Shown here piece by piece: positions 21,334 through 29,717 of a stretch of DNA of 64,000 nt (the stretch's first letter is position 1; the number at the start of each line of letters is the position of its first letter). The stretch covers positions 2,046,001 through 2,110,000 of the forward strand of contig NZ_AP022618.1 of assembly GCF_010731615.1 (NCBI RefSeq). The letters run 5' to 3'. The notes beneath the pieces are model-generated. The model saw only the letters and a list, made by a program, of their open reading frames with translations, had not been told where the DNA came from and ran no database searches. Source of the stretch: Mycolicibacterium insubricum (GTDB taxonomy: Bacteria; Actinomycetota; Actinomycetes; Mycobacteriales; Mycobacteriaceae). The position numbers and the translations under genes were made by a program.

Positions 21334-22446
21334 GTGACTGCCGCGAGCCCGAACCCGGGACGTATCCGTGTTGCCGTCGTGTTCGGTGGGCGCAGCTCTG
21401 AGCACGCGATTTCGTGTGTCTCGGCGGGCAGCATCCTGCGCAATCTGGACCCGGAGCGGTTCGAGGCGATCCCGATCGGCATCACGCCCGACGGTTGCTG
21501 GGTGCTCAGTTCCGCGACCGCCGAGAGCTTGGCCATCGTCGACGGCACCCTGCCGCAGGTCACTGCCGACTCGGGCACCGCGCTGGCACTGACGGCAGAT
21601 CCGGGCCGCCGCGGCGAGCTGCTGTCGCTGGGCCGCGACCCCGGTGCCGTGCTGGCCGCCGTCGACGTCGTTTTCCCGGTGCTGCACGGCCCCTACGGGG
21701 AGGACGGCACCATCCAGGGTCTGCTGGAGCTGGCCGGGGTTCCCTACGTGGGCGCCGGGGTGCTGGCCAGCGCGGCCGGCATGGACAAGGAGTTCACCAA
21801 GAAACTACTGGCCATCGAGGGTTTGCCGATCGGCGACCATGTGGTGTTGCGCCGTGACCGCGAGACCCTGAGCGACGACGAGCGGGAGCGGCTGGGCCTA
21901 CCGGTCTTCGTCAAGCCGGCGCGCGGCGGTTCGTCGATCGGGGTCACCCGGGTCACCGACTGGAGTGCGCTGCCCGCGGCGGTGGCCGAGGCTCGCAGCC
22001 ACGACCCGAAGGTCATCGTGGAGGCCGCGATCATCGGCCGCGAGGTTGAGTGCGGGGTGCTGGAGCTGCCCGACGGCCGGGTGGCCGCCAGTGAGCTCGG
22101 CGAGATCCGGGTCGGCGAGGTGGCCGAAGGTTTCTACGATTTCGCGACCAAGTATCTGGTCGACGCCGCCGAGCTGGACGTGCCGGCTGCCGTCGACGAC
22201 GAGGTGGCCGAGGAGATCCGGGAGCTGGCGATCGCCGCGTTCCGCGCGGTCGACGGCCAGGGGTTGTCCCGGGTGGACTTCTTCCTCACCGCCGATGGCC
22301 CGGTGATCAACGAGATCAACACCATGCCGGGGTTCACCACCATCTCGATGTACCCACGGATGTGGGCGGCGTCGGGGGTGGACTACCCGAGCCTGCTGTC
22401 GGCGATGGTCGACACCGCGCTGGCCCGGGGGACCGGACTGCGCTGA
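21334..22446 (+). CDS. ddl: D-alanine--D-alanine ligase
   Basis: A protein of 370 residues of the ATP-grasp superfamily that joins two D-alanines for peptidoglycan precursors and is a cycloserine target. Seen: [20 protein letters not shown] at the N-terminus, [21 protein letters not shown], the ATP-grasp segment [14 protein letters not shown], and the Mg-binding [10 protein letters not shown] near the C-terminus. GTG 21334 is the start. It follows gpsA closely and probably shares its transcript. A weak hairpin (22471-22485) lies 25 bp after the stop. Confidence 0.97.
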   Translation: MTAASPNPGRIRVAVVFGGRSSEHAISCVSAGSILRNLDPERFEAIPIGITPDGCWVLSSATAESLAIVDGTLPQVTADSGTALALTADPGRRGELLSLGRDPGAVLAAVDVVFPVLHGPYGEDGTIQGLLELAGVPYVGAGVLASAAGMDKEFTKKLLAIEGLPIGDHVVLRRDRETLSDDERERLGLPVFVKPARGGSSIGVTRVTDWSALPAAVAEARSHDPKVIVEAAIIGREVECGVLELPDGRVAASELGEIRVGEVAEGFYDFATKYLVDAAELDVPAAVDDEVAEEIRELAIAAFRAVDGQGLSRVDFFLTADGPVINEINTMPGFTTISMYPRMWAASGVDYPSLLSAMVDTALARGTGLR

Positions 22447-22797
22447 TCCGGGGTCTCAGAAAACGCGGAATCCGGCTGCGCCGGACTCTCAGAAACCGGG
22501 CGTGACACCCCGGCGGCGAGGGCGATCGAAGCTGTGAATCCGGCGGCGCCACGCGGGTGGATCCAGGTAATTTTCAGGTTTCCTGGCTCGGCGGCCCGGA
22601 CGGCGGTTTCGGCGCCCGGACAGGGACGCACAGGCCGGTTGCGGTCTTTTTTCAGACTTTTTTCAGCTTGCTAAACATGTTGTGGCACAGAGTGATACGG
22701 CCATTTTCGAGACTAGTTCGGCGGACGTAGGCCTTTCGGGGGGCTGCCGCATCTGCTTGCATCCACAAATAGTTTGCTGTGCGCCGTGGACCAATAG
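22447..22797 (+). other. Long noncoding region upstream of the GjpA-like gene
   Basis: About 350 bp with no gene seen. It starts with a small hairpin TCCGGC-TGC-GCCGGA (22471-22485) flanked by direct repeats of TCTCAGAAA (22454 and 22487), a possible weak ddl terminator. Farther on are two copies of CTTTTTTCAG (22646-22655 and 22657-22666) repeating with an 11-bp period, so the T tracts are helically phased. This part is clearly more AT-rich than the flanking DNA and could be a curved upstream activating element for the promoter near 22800. Confidence 0.5.
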
Positions 22798-22816
22798 TTA
22801 GGTAAGGCGTACCTAT
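22798..22816. promoter_or_regulatory. IdeR-type iron box 1
   Basis: TTAGGTAAGGCGTACCTAT matches 15 of 19 positions of the IdeR/DtxR consensus TTAGGTTAGGCTAACCTAA. It lies 100 bp before the GTG of the GjpA-like gene. IdeR with Fe(II) normally represses from such boxes. Confidence 0.65.
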
Positions 22817-22822
22817 TGTTTC

Positions 22823-22841
22823 TCAGGTTCGCCTAAGCTAA
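22823..22841. promoter_or_regulatory. IdeR-type iron box 2
   Basis: TCAGGTTCGCCTAAGCTAA matches 15 of 19 positions of the same consensus, 25 bp downstream of box 1. Its TAAGCT part could itself be the -10 region, which would make repression direct. Confidence 0.6.
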
Positions 22842-22897
22842 TTTTCAGTGTCGTCACGTTTCTGTGACATACCGAAAACTAGATGAGGAGATCCCTG

Positions 22898-25093
22898 GTG
22901 CAACGAGCACTACAGTCCGGGACGAGCACAGTCGCCGACCCGGCTCCCACGAGGTCGAGAAGCCGAAAGAAGAAGTTCGCCGCCGCCAGCGTCGCGTTCC
23001 TGGGCGCCAGCGCCATCGCGGTCACCCCGGTCGCCACCGGCCCGGAGCTGATGGCAGCTCAGAGCCGGTCGTACCAGCTGACCGCGTCCTACACCCCGAA
23101 CCCGCTGGTGACGGATTCCCCCGACAAGGTGATCACCGGTGTCCTCGGGATCACCGGCAACAACCTGTCCGGGCTCGCGAACAGCATCATGGCGAACCCG
23201 TTCCCGCTGCTGACCCAGATCGGCGCGAACCAGCAGGGCTACCTGAACCGGATCACCGACGCGTTCGAAGCTATTCAGACGAGCTCGGAGGGCTTCTTCG
23301 ACGAGGGTGTCGTGAAGAAGGACGCCGACGGCAACGATCTCCCCAGGACTGACCCCACGACCGGCCTGATCATCAGGGCCAACTTCTCGAAGGTCCCCGG
23401 GAACGGTTACCTGCACGGCCAGAACGCGTTGGCCTACCTCAAGGCGGGGAACATCTTCAAGGCGTACGAAGAGTTCAACGCCATGGCGCTGTACAGCAAT
23501 ACGGTCGCGGCCAGCAAGGTCGGCGGCCTACTGATGGATACGACCGTCGTGACCTCCTGGTACAAGGACAAGAGCGGCAATCTGACGACCAGTGCGGTGC
23601 GCTATGAGCTTCCGGATGGTTCCGTTAAGCTCCCGGACGGAACGCCGGTGACGAAGGACACGCCCGGCGCAAAAGAGGTGAAGAACGCCGTCGCCCTCCG
23701 GGAGGACGGCGTAACGGCCTACACCACGACGTCCACCGTCCGAGGCATTCCCGGCCAGATGGTCGAAAACGCCTCCAATCTGTTCAGCTCACTGATGAAC
23801 AAGAACAACATCCAGTCCGGGCTCTTCTACTCGTCTTGGGCGGCCTTTGGCGGCGTACCCTATGAGGTTGCGCGGTCCGTGGACGCGATGGTTACCGCGA
23901 TCAAAGAGCAGGACTTCCAGAAGGCATTTAACGTCCTGGTCAATGCTCCGATCATGACGGTTAACGCCCTGATCAACGGGTTCGACTACTTGCCAGATGA
24001 CATAGTTAAGAACAGGGACGGCACCATTCCGAAGGATGCCAATGGCAACCCAATCCCGATCGCATCATGGCCGGGTTTGTTCGCGCCCGTGGGTATCAAT
24101 GGTGCCACCGGCTCGCCGCAGCACCCCGGTGGCTTGATCTACCAGGCGATCTTCGGGATTCCCTCGGCTGGAGCTGGAGCGATCGACAACGATCCGGCCA
24201 AACCCGCCAGCCTGTTCAGTGGCCTGAACCTGGGCGGTCTGAACCTGGGCAGCCTGGGTAGCGGTCTGAACCTGGGCAGCCTGGGTAGCGGTCTGAACCT
24301 GGGCAGCGCGGGGTCGAGCTTCGACCTGTCCAACATCCTGTCGGGCTTCGGTTTGGACAAGATCCTGGGCTCGCTGTCGGGCATCACCGGCACCCAGCAG
24401 GCGAAGGTTGCTCTGGCAGCCGCTCCGGTTGCGGAACTGCCCGCCGCCGCGCCGGTTGTCGAGACCCCCGAGGTCAAGGAGAAGGTCGAGACCCCCGAGC
24501 TCGTGTCGAACCTCACGGTGCAGCGTGGAGCACTCGTGTCCGGCAACGGCGCCGACGCTGTCGACAGCAACGCCGAGGACAACAAGGGCGCCGTCGTTAC
24601 CGAGCTCAAGAAGGAAGCCGAGGTCAAGAAGGACACTACGGTTGCCGAGGTGAAGAAGGATGACACCACGGTCGCCGAGGTGAAGAAGGACGACACCGCG
24701 GTTGCTGAGGTGAAGAAGGACGACACCGCGGTTGCCGAGGTGAAGAAGGAAGACGCGGCCAAGGAGCTGGCCCCCAAGCGCGGCAAGCTCAGCCTGCCGG
24801 GCCTGAAGGGCAAGAAGGGTCAGGCCCCGTCGTCCAACGGCGCCAACGACACCAACGGTGTCACCGGTGCCAATGAGTCCAACGGCACCACCGGCGTCTC
24901 CGGCACCAACGGGACCACCGGCGCCAACGACGACAACAAGGGCGCGGCCCACGAGACGAAGGATTCGAGCAACGACTCGAAGCCGGCTGCCTCGCAGGAC
25001 AACGGCAAGAAGGACAACGCGAGCAACGGCAAGAAGGACAGCCCGCGCAAGGCGCGTCAGAACACCAAGCGGAACAAGGGCGGCAGCAACTAA
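22898..25093 (+). CDS. Exported GjpA-like protein with repetitive, lysine-rich C-terminal tail
   Basis: A protein of 731 residues. GTG 22898 is chosen because AGGAG (22886-22890) sits 7 nt upstream; the in-frame ATG at 22883 would overlap this ribosome-binding site. A basic N-region (TRSRSRKKK) precedes the hydrophobic FAAASVAFLGASAIAVTPVA, a signal-peptide-like start. The middle (SIMANPFPLLTQIGANQQGYLNRI..., later MVENASNLFSSLMNKNN) resembles mycobacterial proteins annotated as outer-membrane porin GjpA; the porin role is not proven here. A Gly/Leu/Asn-rich GLNLGSLGS repeat comes next. The last 210 residues are hydrophilic: four 10-residue VAEVKKDDT-type repeats, an NG/TG-rich stretch and a very basic end. 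Two IdeR-like boxes upstream suggest induction in iron starvation. This gene has no counterpart I know at this place in M. tuberculosis. Confidence 0.65.
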   Translation: MQRALQSGTSTVADPAPTRSRSRKKKFAAASVAFLGASAIAVTPVATGPELMAAQSRSYQLTASYTPNPLVTDSPDKVITGVLGITGNNLSGLANSIMANPFPLLTQIGANQQGYLNRITDAFEAIQTSSEGFFDEGVVKKDADGNDLPRTDPTTGLIIRANFSKVPGNGYLHGQNALAYLKAGNIFKAYEEFNAMALYSNTVAASKVGGLLMDTTVVTSWYKDKSGNLTTSAVRYELPDGSVKLPDGTPVTKDTPGAKEVKNAVALREDGVTAYTTTSTVRGIPGQMVENASNLFSSLMNKNNIQSGLFYSSWAAFGGVPYEVARSVDAMVTAIKEQDFQKAFNVLVNAPIMTVNALINGFDYLPDDIVKNRDGTIPKDANGNPIPIASWPGLFAPVGINGATGSPQHPGGLIYQAIFGIPSAGAGAIDNDPAKPASLFSGLNLGGLNLGSLGSGLNLGSLGSGLNLGSAGSSFDLSNILSGFGLDKILGSLSGITGTQQAKVALAAAPVAELPAAAPVVETPEVKEKVETPELVSNLTVQRGALVSGNGADAVDSNAEDNKGAVVTELKKEAEVKKDTTVAEVKKDDTTVAEVKKDDTAVAEVKKDDTAVAEVKKEDAAKELAPKRGKLSLPGLKGKKGQAPSSNGANDTNGVTGANESNGTTGVSGTNGTTGANDDNKGAAHETKDSSNDSKPAASQDNGKKDNASNGKKDSPRKARQNTKRNKGGSN
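24239..24307 (+). repeat. 27-bp tandem repeat (LNLGSLGSG units)
   Basis: CTGAACCTGGGCAGCCTGGG plus TAGCGGT is repeated perfectly at 24239-24265 and 24266-24292, followed by a partial third copy. It encodes a 9-residue LNLGSLGSG unit in the GjpA-like protein. Confidence 0.9.
24641..24760 (+). repeat. Four 30-bp repeats (VAEVKKDDTx units)
   Basis: Units at 24641, 24671, 24701 and 24731 encode VAEVKKDDTT, VAEVKKDDTA, VAEVKKDDTA and VAEVKKEDAA. A degenerate unit precedes at 24617-24640. The repeat is charged and probably helical or extended, as in cell-wall-spanning tails. Confidence 0.92.
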
Positions 25094-25119
25094 TCGCCTG
25101 ACATCTGTTGCAGTAGCGG

Positions 25120-25149
25120 CCGGGCCCTCACCTTCGGGTGGGGGCCCGG
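25120..25149. terminator. Bidirectional terminator after the GjpA-like gene
   Basis: A 13-bp stem with one G-T pair, CCGGGCCCTCACC (25120-25132) with GGTGGGGGCCCGG (25137-25149), closed by a TTCG tetraloop. It separates the GjpA-like gene from the convergent DUF3515 gene. Confidence 0.85.
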
Positions 25150-25157
25150 TCCGCGTC

Positions 25158-25778
25158 TCAGCGAGCCGGCGTCGGATCGATCTTCTTGGGCGGCAACGTC
25201 TTCGAGATCGCCGTCGAGATCGCCGTGATCGGCTCCGCCCCGGAACCATCCGGCAGGGTCAGCGCCAGATACACCGGCCGATCCACCGCGTACCAGCTGG
25301 ACAACCCGCTGTCGGACACCTGGAACCAGCTCACGCCGTTGACCACCTGCAGCGCGGAACCCACCCTGAAGTCCGCCGGCCGGTCCAGCCCGCAGCGCAG
25401 GATGACGCTGCTCTCGCTGGCATCGTTGCGCCAGGCCGCCACACCGGGGGGTACGGGAGCGACGATCTCGGCGGACTTGTAGTCACCGAGGGTGTCCGGC
25501 AGTGCTGCGAGCACGTCCCGGCACGACGGCGAATCGGCCTGCGGCGCCGGGACTGCCGCCACCGGGACCGGGCCGGTGTCGGGGGTGCGGCGCGCCGCGA
25601 ACACCCCGACGCCTACCACCGTCGCCACTGCCAACCCCAGCGCGAGTGCCAGCACCGCCGTCGGCGGCCCGTCCCGCGGAGGGGTCTTGTCGATCGCGCC
25701 GTCGTCCGTTGCGGTGACAGGTGCCGCGTCGTCGTCCCGCTCGTCGCCCGGGGATTCCTCGTGCTGCGGATCGGCCAC
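25158..25778 (-). CDS. DUF3515 membrane-anchored/secreted protein (Rv2980-like)
   Basis: A protein of 206 residues. GTG 25778 is used because GAGGAG lies 5 nt upstream on the minus strand. A 40-residue acidic, disordered N-terminus (ADPQHEESPGDERDDD) precedes a single membrane helix PTAVLALALGLAVATVVGVGVFAA near residues 40-62. An external domain follows, with CRDVLAALPDTLGDY, the VILRCGLDRPADF motif and NGVSWFQV typical of DUF3515. Two cysteines (in SPSCRD and LRCG) may form a disulfide. Function unknown. In M. tuberculosis Rv2980 lies between ddl and thiL, consistent with this place. Confidence 0.8.
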   Translation of the reverse strand: MADPQHEESPGDERDDDAAPVTATDDGAIDKTPPRDGPPTAVLALALGLAVATVVGVGVFAARRTPDTGPVPVAAVPAPQADSPSCRDVLAALPDTLGDYKSAEIVAPVPPGVAAWRNDASESSVILRCGLDRPADFRVGSALQVVNGVSWFQVSDSGLSSWYAVDRPVYLALTLPDGSGAEPITAISTAISKTLPPKKIDPTPAR

Positions 25779-25872
25779 CGGATCTCCTCGTGCTCGGGCT
25801 GGGATACTTCGGGATGCGCCCGGCGCAACGCCGGATGCGCGCCAGCAGAACCTACCGCAGGTTGGGAGAACC

Positions 25873-26853
25873 GTGACCGACGCCAACGCCGACGACGGCC
25901 CGAGCCTGGCCGATGTCGGTGAATCCGCGGTGCTTGACGCCGTGATCGCGCAGCGGCCGCACCCCGTCGGCGTCCACGTCGGCCCCGGCGACGACGCCGC
26001 GGTGCTCGCCGCCCCGGACGGCCGCGTGGTGGCCTCCACCGACACGCTGGTCCAGGACCGGCACTTCCGGCTGGACTGGTCGACGCCGGAACAGGTCGGC
26101 CGTCGTGCCATCGCCCAGAACGCCGCCGACATCGAGGCGATGGGCGCCCGGCCCACCGGCTACCTGGTCGCGTTGGTCGCCCCCGCCGACACCACAGTGC
26201 ACCGGGCCGCCGAACTGTCCCGCGGAGCCGCGGCGGAAGCGGCCAGGACCGGCGCCAGCGTCGTCGGCGGGGACCTGGTAGCCGGGCCACTGTGGACGGT
26301 GACGGTGACCGTGCTCGGCGACCTGGGCGGTCTCAGCCCGGTACTGCGGTCGGGGGCCCGGCCGGGGGATGTCGTCGCCGTCGCCGGGGAACTGGGCCGA
26401 TCGGCCGCCGGATACCGGCTGCTGGCCGGCGGCGTCGCATTCGACGACCCGGAGCTTGCGGACCTGGTCGGCCGGTACCGGGTGCCGCAGCCGCCCTACG
26501 GACAGGGCCCGCTCGCGGCCGCCGCCGGCGCCAGCGCCATGACCGACGTCTCCGACGGGCTGGTCCGCGACCTCGGCGGACTCGCCGTCGACTCGCGGGT
26601 CGGTGTCGACCTTGACCGCGCGGCGCTGGCGCCGGATCACGACGCGCTGGCCGCCGCGGCGCGGGCCGTCGGTGCGGACGCCTGGGACTGGGTGTTCGGT
26701 GGTGGGGAAGATCACGCCCTGGTGGCCACCTTCGGCCTCGGCACCGAGCTGCCCACGGGGTGGCGGCCGGTCGGCCGGATCACCGCGGAGGCGGGGATCC
26801 GGGTGGACGGCCGGCCCTGGTCGGGCGCAACCGGCTGGGATTCGTTCGGATAG
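25873..26853 (+). CDS. thiL: Thiamine-monophosphate kinase
   Basis: A protein of 326 residues of the PurM/ThiL ATP-binding superfamily that phosphorylates thiamine monophosphate to thiamine diphosphate. Characteristic parts: [36 protein letters not shown], the [22 protein letters not shown] stretch, [16 protein letters not shown], and the [13 protein letters not shown] motif near the C-terminus. GTG 25873 (VTDANADDG) is chosen from the family N-terminus. ung starts 11 bp after the stop on the same strand. Product ThDP is the cofactor of poxB at the start of the window, though no regulatory link is seen. Confidence 0.95.
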   Translation: MTDANADDGPSLADVGESAVLDAVIAQRPHPVGVHVGPGDDAAVLAAPDGRVVASTDTLVQDRHFRLDWSTPEQVGRRAIAQNAADIEAMGARPTGYLVALVAPADTTVHRAAELSRGAAAEAARTGASVVGGDLVAGPLWTVTVTVLGDLGGLSPVLRSGARPGDVVAVAGELGRSAAGYRLLAGGVAFDDPELADLVGRYRVPQPPYGQGPLAAAAGASAMTDVSDGLVRDLGGLAVDSRVGVDLDRAALAPDHDALAAAARAVGADAWDWVFGGGEDHALVATFGLGTELPTGWRPVGRITAEAGIRVDGRPWSGATGWDSFG

Positions 26854-26864
26854 CGTTGGCACCC

Positions 26865-27575
26865 GTGACCACACCGCCGACCACCGACACCGCGCGTGCG
26901 GCGCGCCCGCTGGCCGAACTCGTCGACCCCGGCTGGGCCGCGGCGCTGGCACCGGTCGCCGACCGGGTCACCGAGATGGGTGCCTTCCTACGGGCCGAGA
27001 ACGCCGCGCACCGCGGCTACCTGCCGGCCGGGGAGAACGTGCTGCGGGCCTTCACCTTCCCGTTCGACCAGGTCCGGGTGCTCATCGTCGGCCAGGATCC
27101 CTATCCCACGCCGGGACACGCCATGGGCCTGAGCTTCTCGGTGGCCCCCGATGTCCGGCCGGTGCCCCGCAGCCTGGCCAATATCTTCACCGAATACTCC
27201 GCCGACCTGGGGCTGCCCGCCCCGAGCAACGGCGATCTCACCCCGTGGGCCCGCCAGGGTGTGATGTTGCTCAACAGAGTGCTCACGGTCCGCCCCGGCA
27301 CCCCGGCCTCACACCGCGGCAAGGGCTGGGAAACGGTCACCGAATGCGCGATCCGCGCGCTGGCCGACCGGCCGCAGCCCTACGTGGCCATCCTGTGGGG
27401 CCGCGACGCCGGAACCCTCAAACCGATGCTGGGCCCGCGCGCCGCGGTCATCGAATCGCCGCACCCGTCGCCGTTGTCGGCCTCCCGCGGCTTCTTCGGG
27501 TCGCGGCCGTTCAGCCGGGCCAACGCGCTACTGGCCGAGGGCGGCGCCGAGCCCATCGACTGGCGGCTGCCGTAG
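26865..27575 (+). CDS. ung: Uracil-DNA glycosylase
   Basis: A protein of 236 residues of family 1 UDG, removing uracil from DNA in base-excision repair. Motif A is [18 protein letters not shown], with the catalytic aspartate at about residue 78. The DNA-intercalation loop motif is [22 protein letters not shown] 26865 (VTTPPTTD) is preferred; upstream frame overlaps thiL. It is followed by a terminator-like hairpin facing convergent rpmB. Confidence 0.97.
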   Translation: MTTPPTTDTARAARPLAELVDPGWAAALAPVADRVTEMGAFLRAENAAHRGYLPAGENVLRAFTFPFDQVRVLIVGQDPYPTPGHAMGLSFSVAPDVRPVPRSLANIFTEYSADLGLPAPSNGDLTPWARQGVMLLNRVLTVRPGTPASHRGKGWETVTECAIRALADRPQPYVAILWGRDAGTLKPMLGPRAAVIESPHPSPLSASRGFFGSRPFSRANALLAEGGAEPIDWRLP

Positions 27576-27596
27576 GGGTCCGTCAGACAGCGGAAA

Positions 27597-27628
27597 GGCG
27601 CCCCACCACCACAAGGTGACAGGGCGCC
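27597..27628. terminator. Bidirectional terminator between ung and rpmB
   Basis: Outer stem GGCGCCC (27597-27603) with GGGCGCC (27622-27628); an inner CACC/GGTG stem continues the hairpin. It lies 22 bp after the ung stop and serves the convergent rpmB gene as well. Confidence 0.65.
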
Positions 27629-27713
27629 AGAACCGGGCCGTAAGAACTGGCCGTGCTCGGTTAGTTGAGCTCCTCATCGCGGCTCGGCTGGCGCCTCGCC
27701 GCTTGATCGTCGC

Positions 27714-27908
27714 TCAGCCGCGAACGACCTTGCCGGCCTTGATGCACGAGGTGCAGGCGTTGACGCGCTTCTTGTTGCCACCCGGGCGGTCCACCGAGTG
27801 GACGACCTGGATGTTCGGGTTCCAGCGACGGTTGGTCCGGCGGTGCGAGTGCGACACCGACTTGCCGAAGCCGGGAGTCTTACCGCAGATGTCGCAGACG
27901 GCAGCCAT
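27714..27908 (-). CDS. rpmB: 50S ribosomal protein L28, zinc-ribbon form
   Basis: A protein of 64 residues, complete: [20 protein letters not shown] at the start, then [12 protein letters not shown] and [19 protein letters not shown]. Two C-x2-C pairs (Cys5/Cys8 and Cys52/Cys55) make this the zinc-binding (C+) version, the one used when zinc is plentiful; mycobacteria carry a cysteine-free copy elsewhere that is de-repressed in zinc limitation. The gene is divergent from the DAK2-recG operon with about 170 bp between the starts. Confidence 0.97.
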   Translation of the reverse strand: MAAVCDICGKTPGFGKSVSHSHRRTNRRWNPNIQVVHSVDRPGGNKKRVNACTSCIKAGKVVRG

Positions 27909-28076
27909 GTAGAACTCCTCGAAGTTGATAACTGGGGGCCAACAACCGGCAACGGGTGACCCGACAACCTGACCAGAATAGGTGAGGATGTGGATATCGC
28001 CAAAATCCCGACGTCGGGCTGTCGGCCCGGATGGCTAGGCTGGGCCGACAACGCCACGCTAGGGAAGGGGTCGGTG

Positions 28077-29717
28077 ATGTCGGATCGTCGGCTCGACGGC
28101 GTCGCGCTGCGCGACTGGGCGCACGCCTGCGTCGGCGACCTGATCCGCCACACCGACGAGATCAACCGGCTCAACGTGTTCCCCGTCGCCGACTCCGACA
28201 CCGGAACGAACATGCTGTTCACCATGCGTTCGGCGGTCGCCGCCTGCGACGTCGCCGGGGACCGCACCGCCGTAGACGAGGTGATGTCGGTGCTGGCCGC
28301 CGGGGCGCTGGACGGCGCTCGCGGCAACTCCGGGGTGATCCTGTCGCAGATCCTGCGCGGCTTCGCCGAGGTCACCGCCGAGGCCGTGGCACACCGGCAG
28401 TTGAGCGCACTGGACGCCGAGGTGTTCGGGGCGGGTCTGCGCCGCGGGGTGGCGACCGTGGTGGCCGCCATGGGCGGGGAGGCGATCGACGGCACCATCG
28501 TGTCGGTGTTGGCCGCCGCCGCCGACGCGGCCGAGCGCAGCGCCGTCGACGGCGACCCCCTGCCCACCACCGTGCACGCCGCGGCGACCGCAGCCGCCGC
28601 TGCCCTGGACGCCACCCCCAGCCAGCTGGCAGTACTGGCCGAGGCCGGGGTGGTCGACGCCGGCGGGCGCGGCCTGCTGGTGCTGCTCGATGCCCTCTCG
28701 GCTACCCTCACCGGCACCGCTCCGGTCCGTCCCGTCTACCGGCCCCAGGCCGCCGCCGATCCGGCCGCCAAGCCGACGGAGCTCTCGACCGCCCCGGCAT
28801 TCGAAGTGATGTACACCGTCGCCGGTCTGGCTCCCGACGCCGAGAGCACCCTGCGCGGCCGGCTGGAACAGCTGGGGGATTCGGTGGTGATCGCCACCGC
28901 CGGCGAGCACAGCGACCACTCCGTGCACGTGCACACCGACGATGCGGGCGCGGCCGTCGAGGCCGGCCTCGACCACGGCTCCGTCTCACAGATCCGCATA
29001 TCCGTGCTCAGCGCCGGCCAGCACGTCGCTCCGGCCGGGTGGTCCCGGGAGCGCACGATCCTCGCCGTCGTCGACGGCGACGGGTCCGCCGCGCTGTTCG
29101 AGGCCGAGGGCGCGACGATCCTGCGCTGCCACGACGATCCCCTCGACGGGTGCATCAGCGCCCACCGGCTGCTGCGCGCCGTCGTCGACACCGGAGCCGC
29201 CAAGGTGATGGTGCTGCCCAACGGCTACGTGGCCGTGGAAGAACTCGTGGCCGCCTGCACCGCGGCGATCGGCTGGGGTATCGACGTGGTCCCGCTGCCG
29301 ACCGGATCGATGGTGCAGGGACTGGCGGCCCTGGCCGTGCACGATCCGGACCGCCAGGCCGTCGACGACGGCTACGCCATGGCCCAGGCCTCCGGGGCCA
29401 CCCGCTACGGCTCGGTCCGGCTGGCCACCGAGGACGCCCTCACCTGGGTCGGGCCCTGCCACCGCGGCGACGGACTGGGCATCGCCGGCGACGAGGTGCT
29501 GGTGGTCCGCCACGACATCACCGCCGCCGCCCGCGGGCTGATCGACCTGATGCTCGGCGCCGGCGGCGAACTGGTCACCGTCCTGCTGGGTGACGGGGTC
29601 GACCAGCGCGTTGGGGAACTGCTCGCCGAACACGTGGGCCGTCATCACCTGGGCGCCGAACTGGTCAGCTACCGGAGCGGACACCGCGGGGATGCGGTCC
29701 TCATCGGGGTGGAGTGA
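28077..29717 (+). CDS. DAK2 domain protein (YloV/FakA-like)
   Basis: A protein of 546 residues. The N-terminal half is a DAK2 kinase-like domain: INRLNVFPVADSDTGTNMLFTMRSA (Mg-ADP-binding aspartates) and GARGNSGVILSQILRGF. The C-terminal half has the DegV-like dihydroxyacetone-kinase-family region (HVHTDDAGAAVEAGL onward, VMVLPNGYVAVEEL). In Firmicutes FakA of this architecture phosphorylates fatty acids bound by a DegV-type FakB; no FakB is in this window. In M. tuberculosis the locus is annotated as two genes, Rv2975c and Rv2974c, whereas here it is one continuous frame. ATG 28077 follows an in-frame GTG at 28074. The stop overlaps the recG start (TGATG). Confidence 0.85.
   Translation: MSDRRLDGVALRDWAHACVGDLIRHTDEINRLNVFPVADSDTGTNMLFTMRSAVAACDVAGDRTAVDEVMSVLAAGALDGARGNSGVILSQILRGFAEVTAEAVAHRQLSALDAEVFGAGLRRGVATVVAAMGGEAIDGTIVSVLAAAADAAERSAVDGDPLPTTVHAAATAAAAALDATPSQLAVLAEAGVVDAGGRGLLVLLDALSATLTGTAPVRPVYRPQAAADPAAKPTELSTAPAFEVMYTVAGLAPDAESTLRGRLEQLGDSVVIATAGEHSDHSVHVHTDDAGAAVEAGLDHGSVSQIRISVLSAGQHVAPAGWSRERTILAVVDGDGSAALFEAEGATILRCHDDPLDGCISAHRLLRAVVDTGAAKVMVLPNGYVAVEELVAACTAAIGWGIDVVPLPTGSMVQGLAALAVHDPDRQAVDDGYAMAQASGATRYGSVRLATEDALTWVGPCHRGDGLGIAGDEVLVVRHDITAAARGLIDLMLGAGGELVTVLLGDGVDQRVGELLAEHVGRHHLGAELVSYRSGHRGDAVLIGVE

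Noticed and set aside
22447..22797. Riboswitch or small RNA gene upstream of the GjpA-like gene
   Set aside because: Only short hairpins are visible; nothing matches a riboswitch core that I could recognise. A small RNA cannot be excluded.
22898..25093. PE/PPE or PE-PGRS protein
   Set aside because: No PE or PPE N-terminal motif and no GGAGG-type PGRS array; the Gly/Asn repeat is short and the N-terminus is signal-peptide-like.
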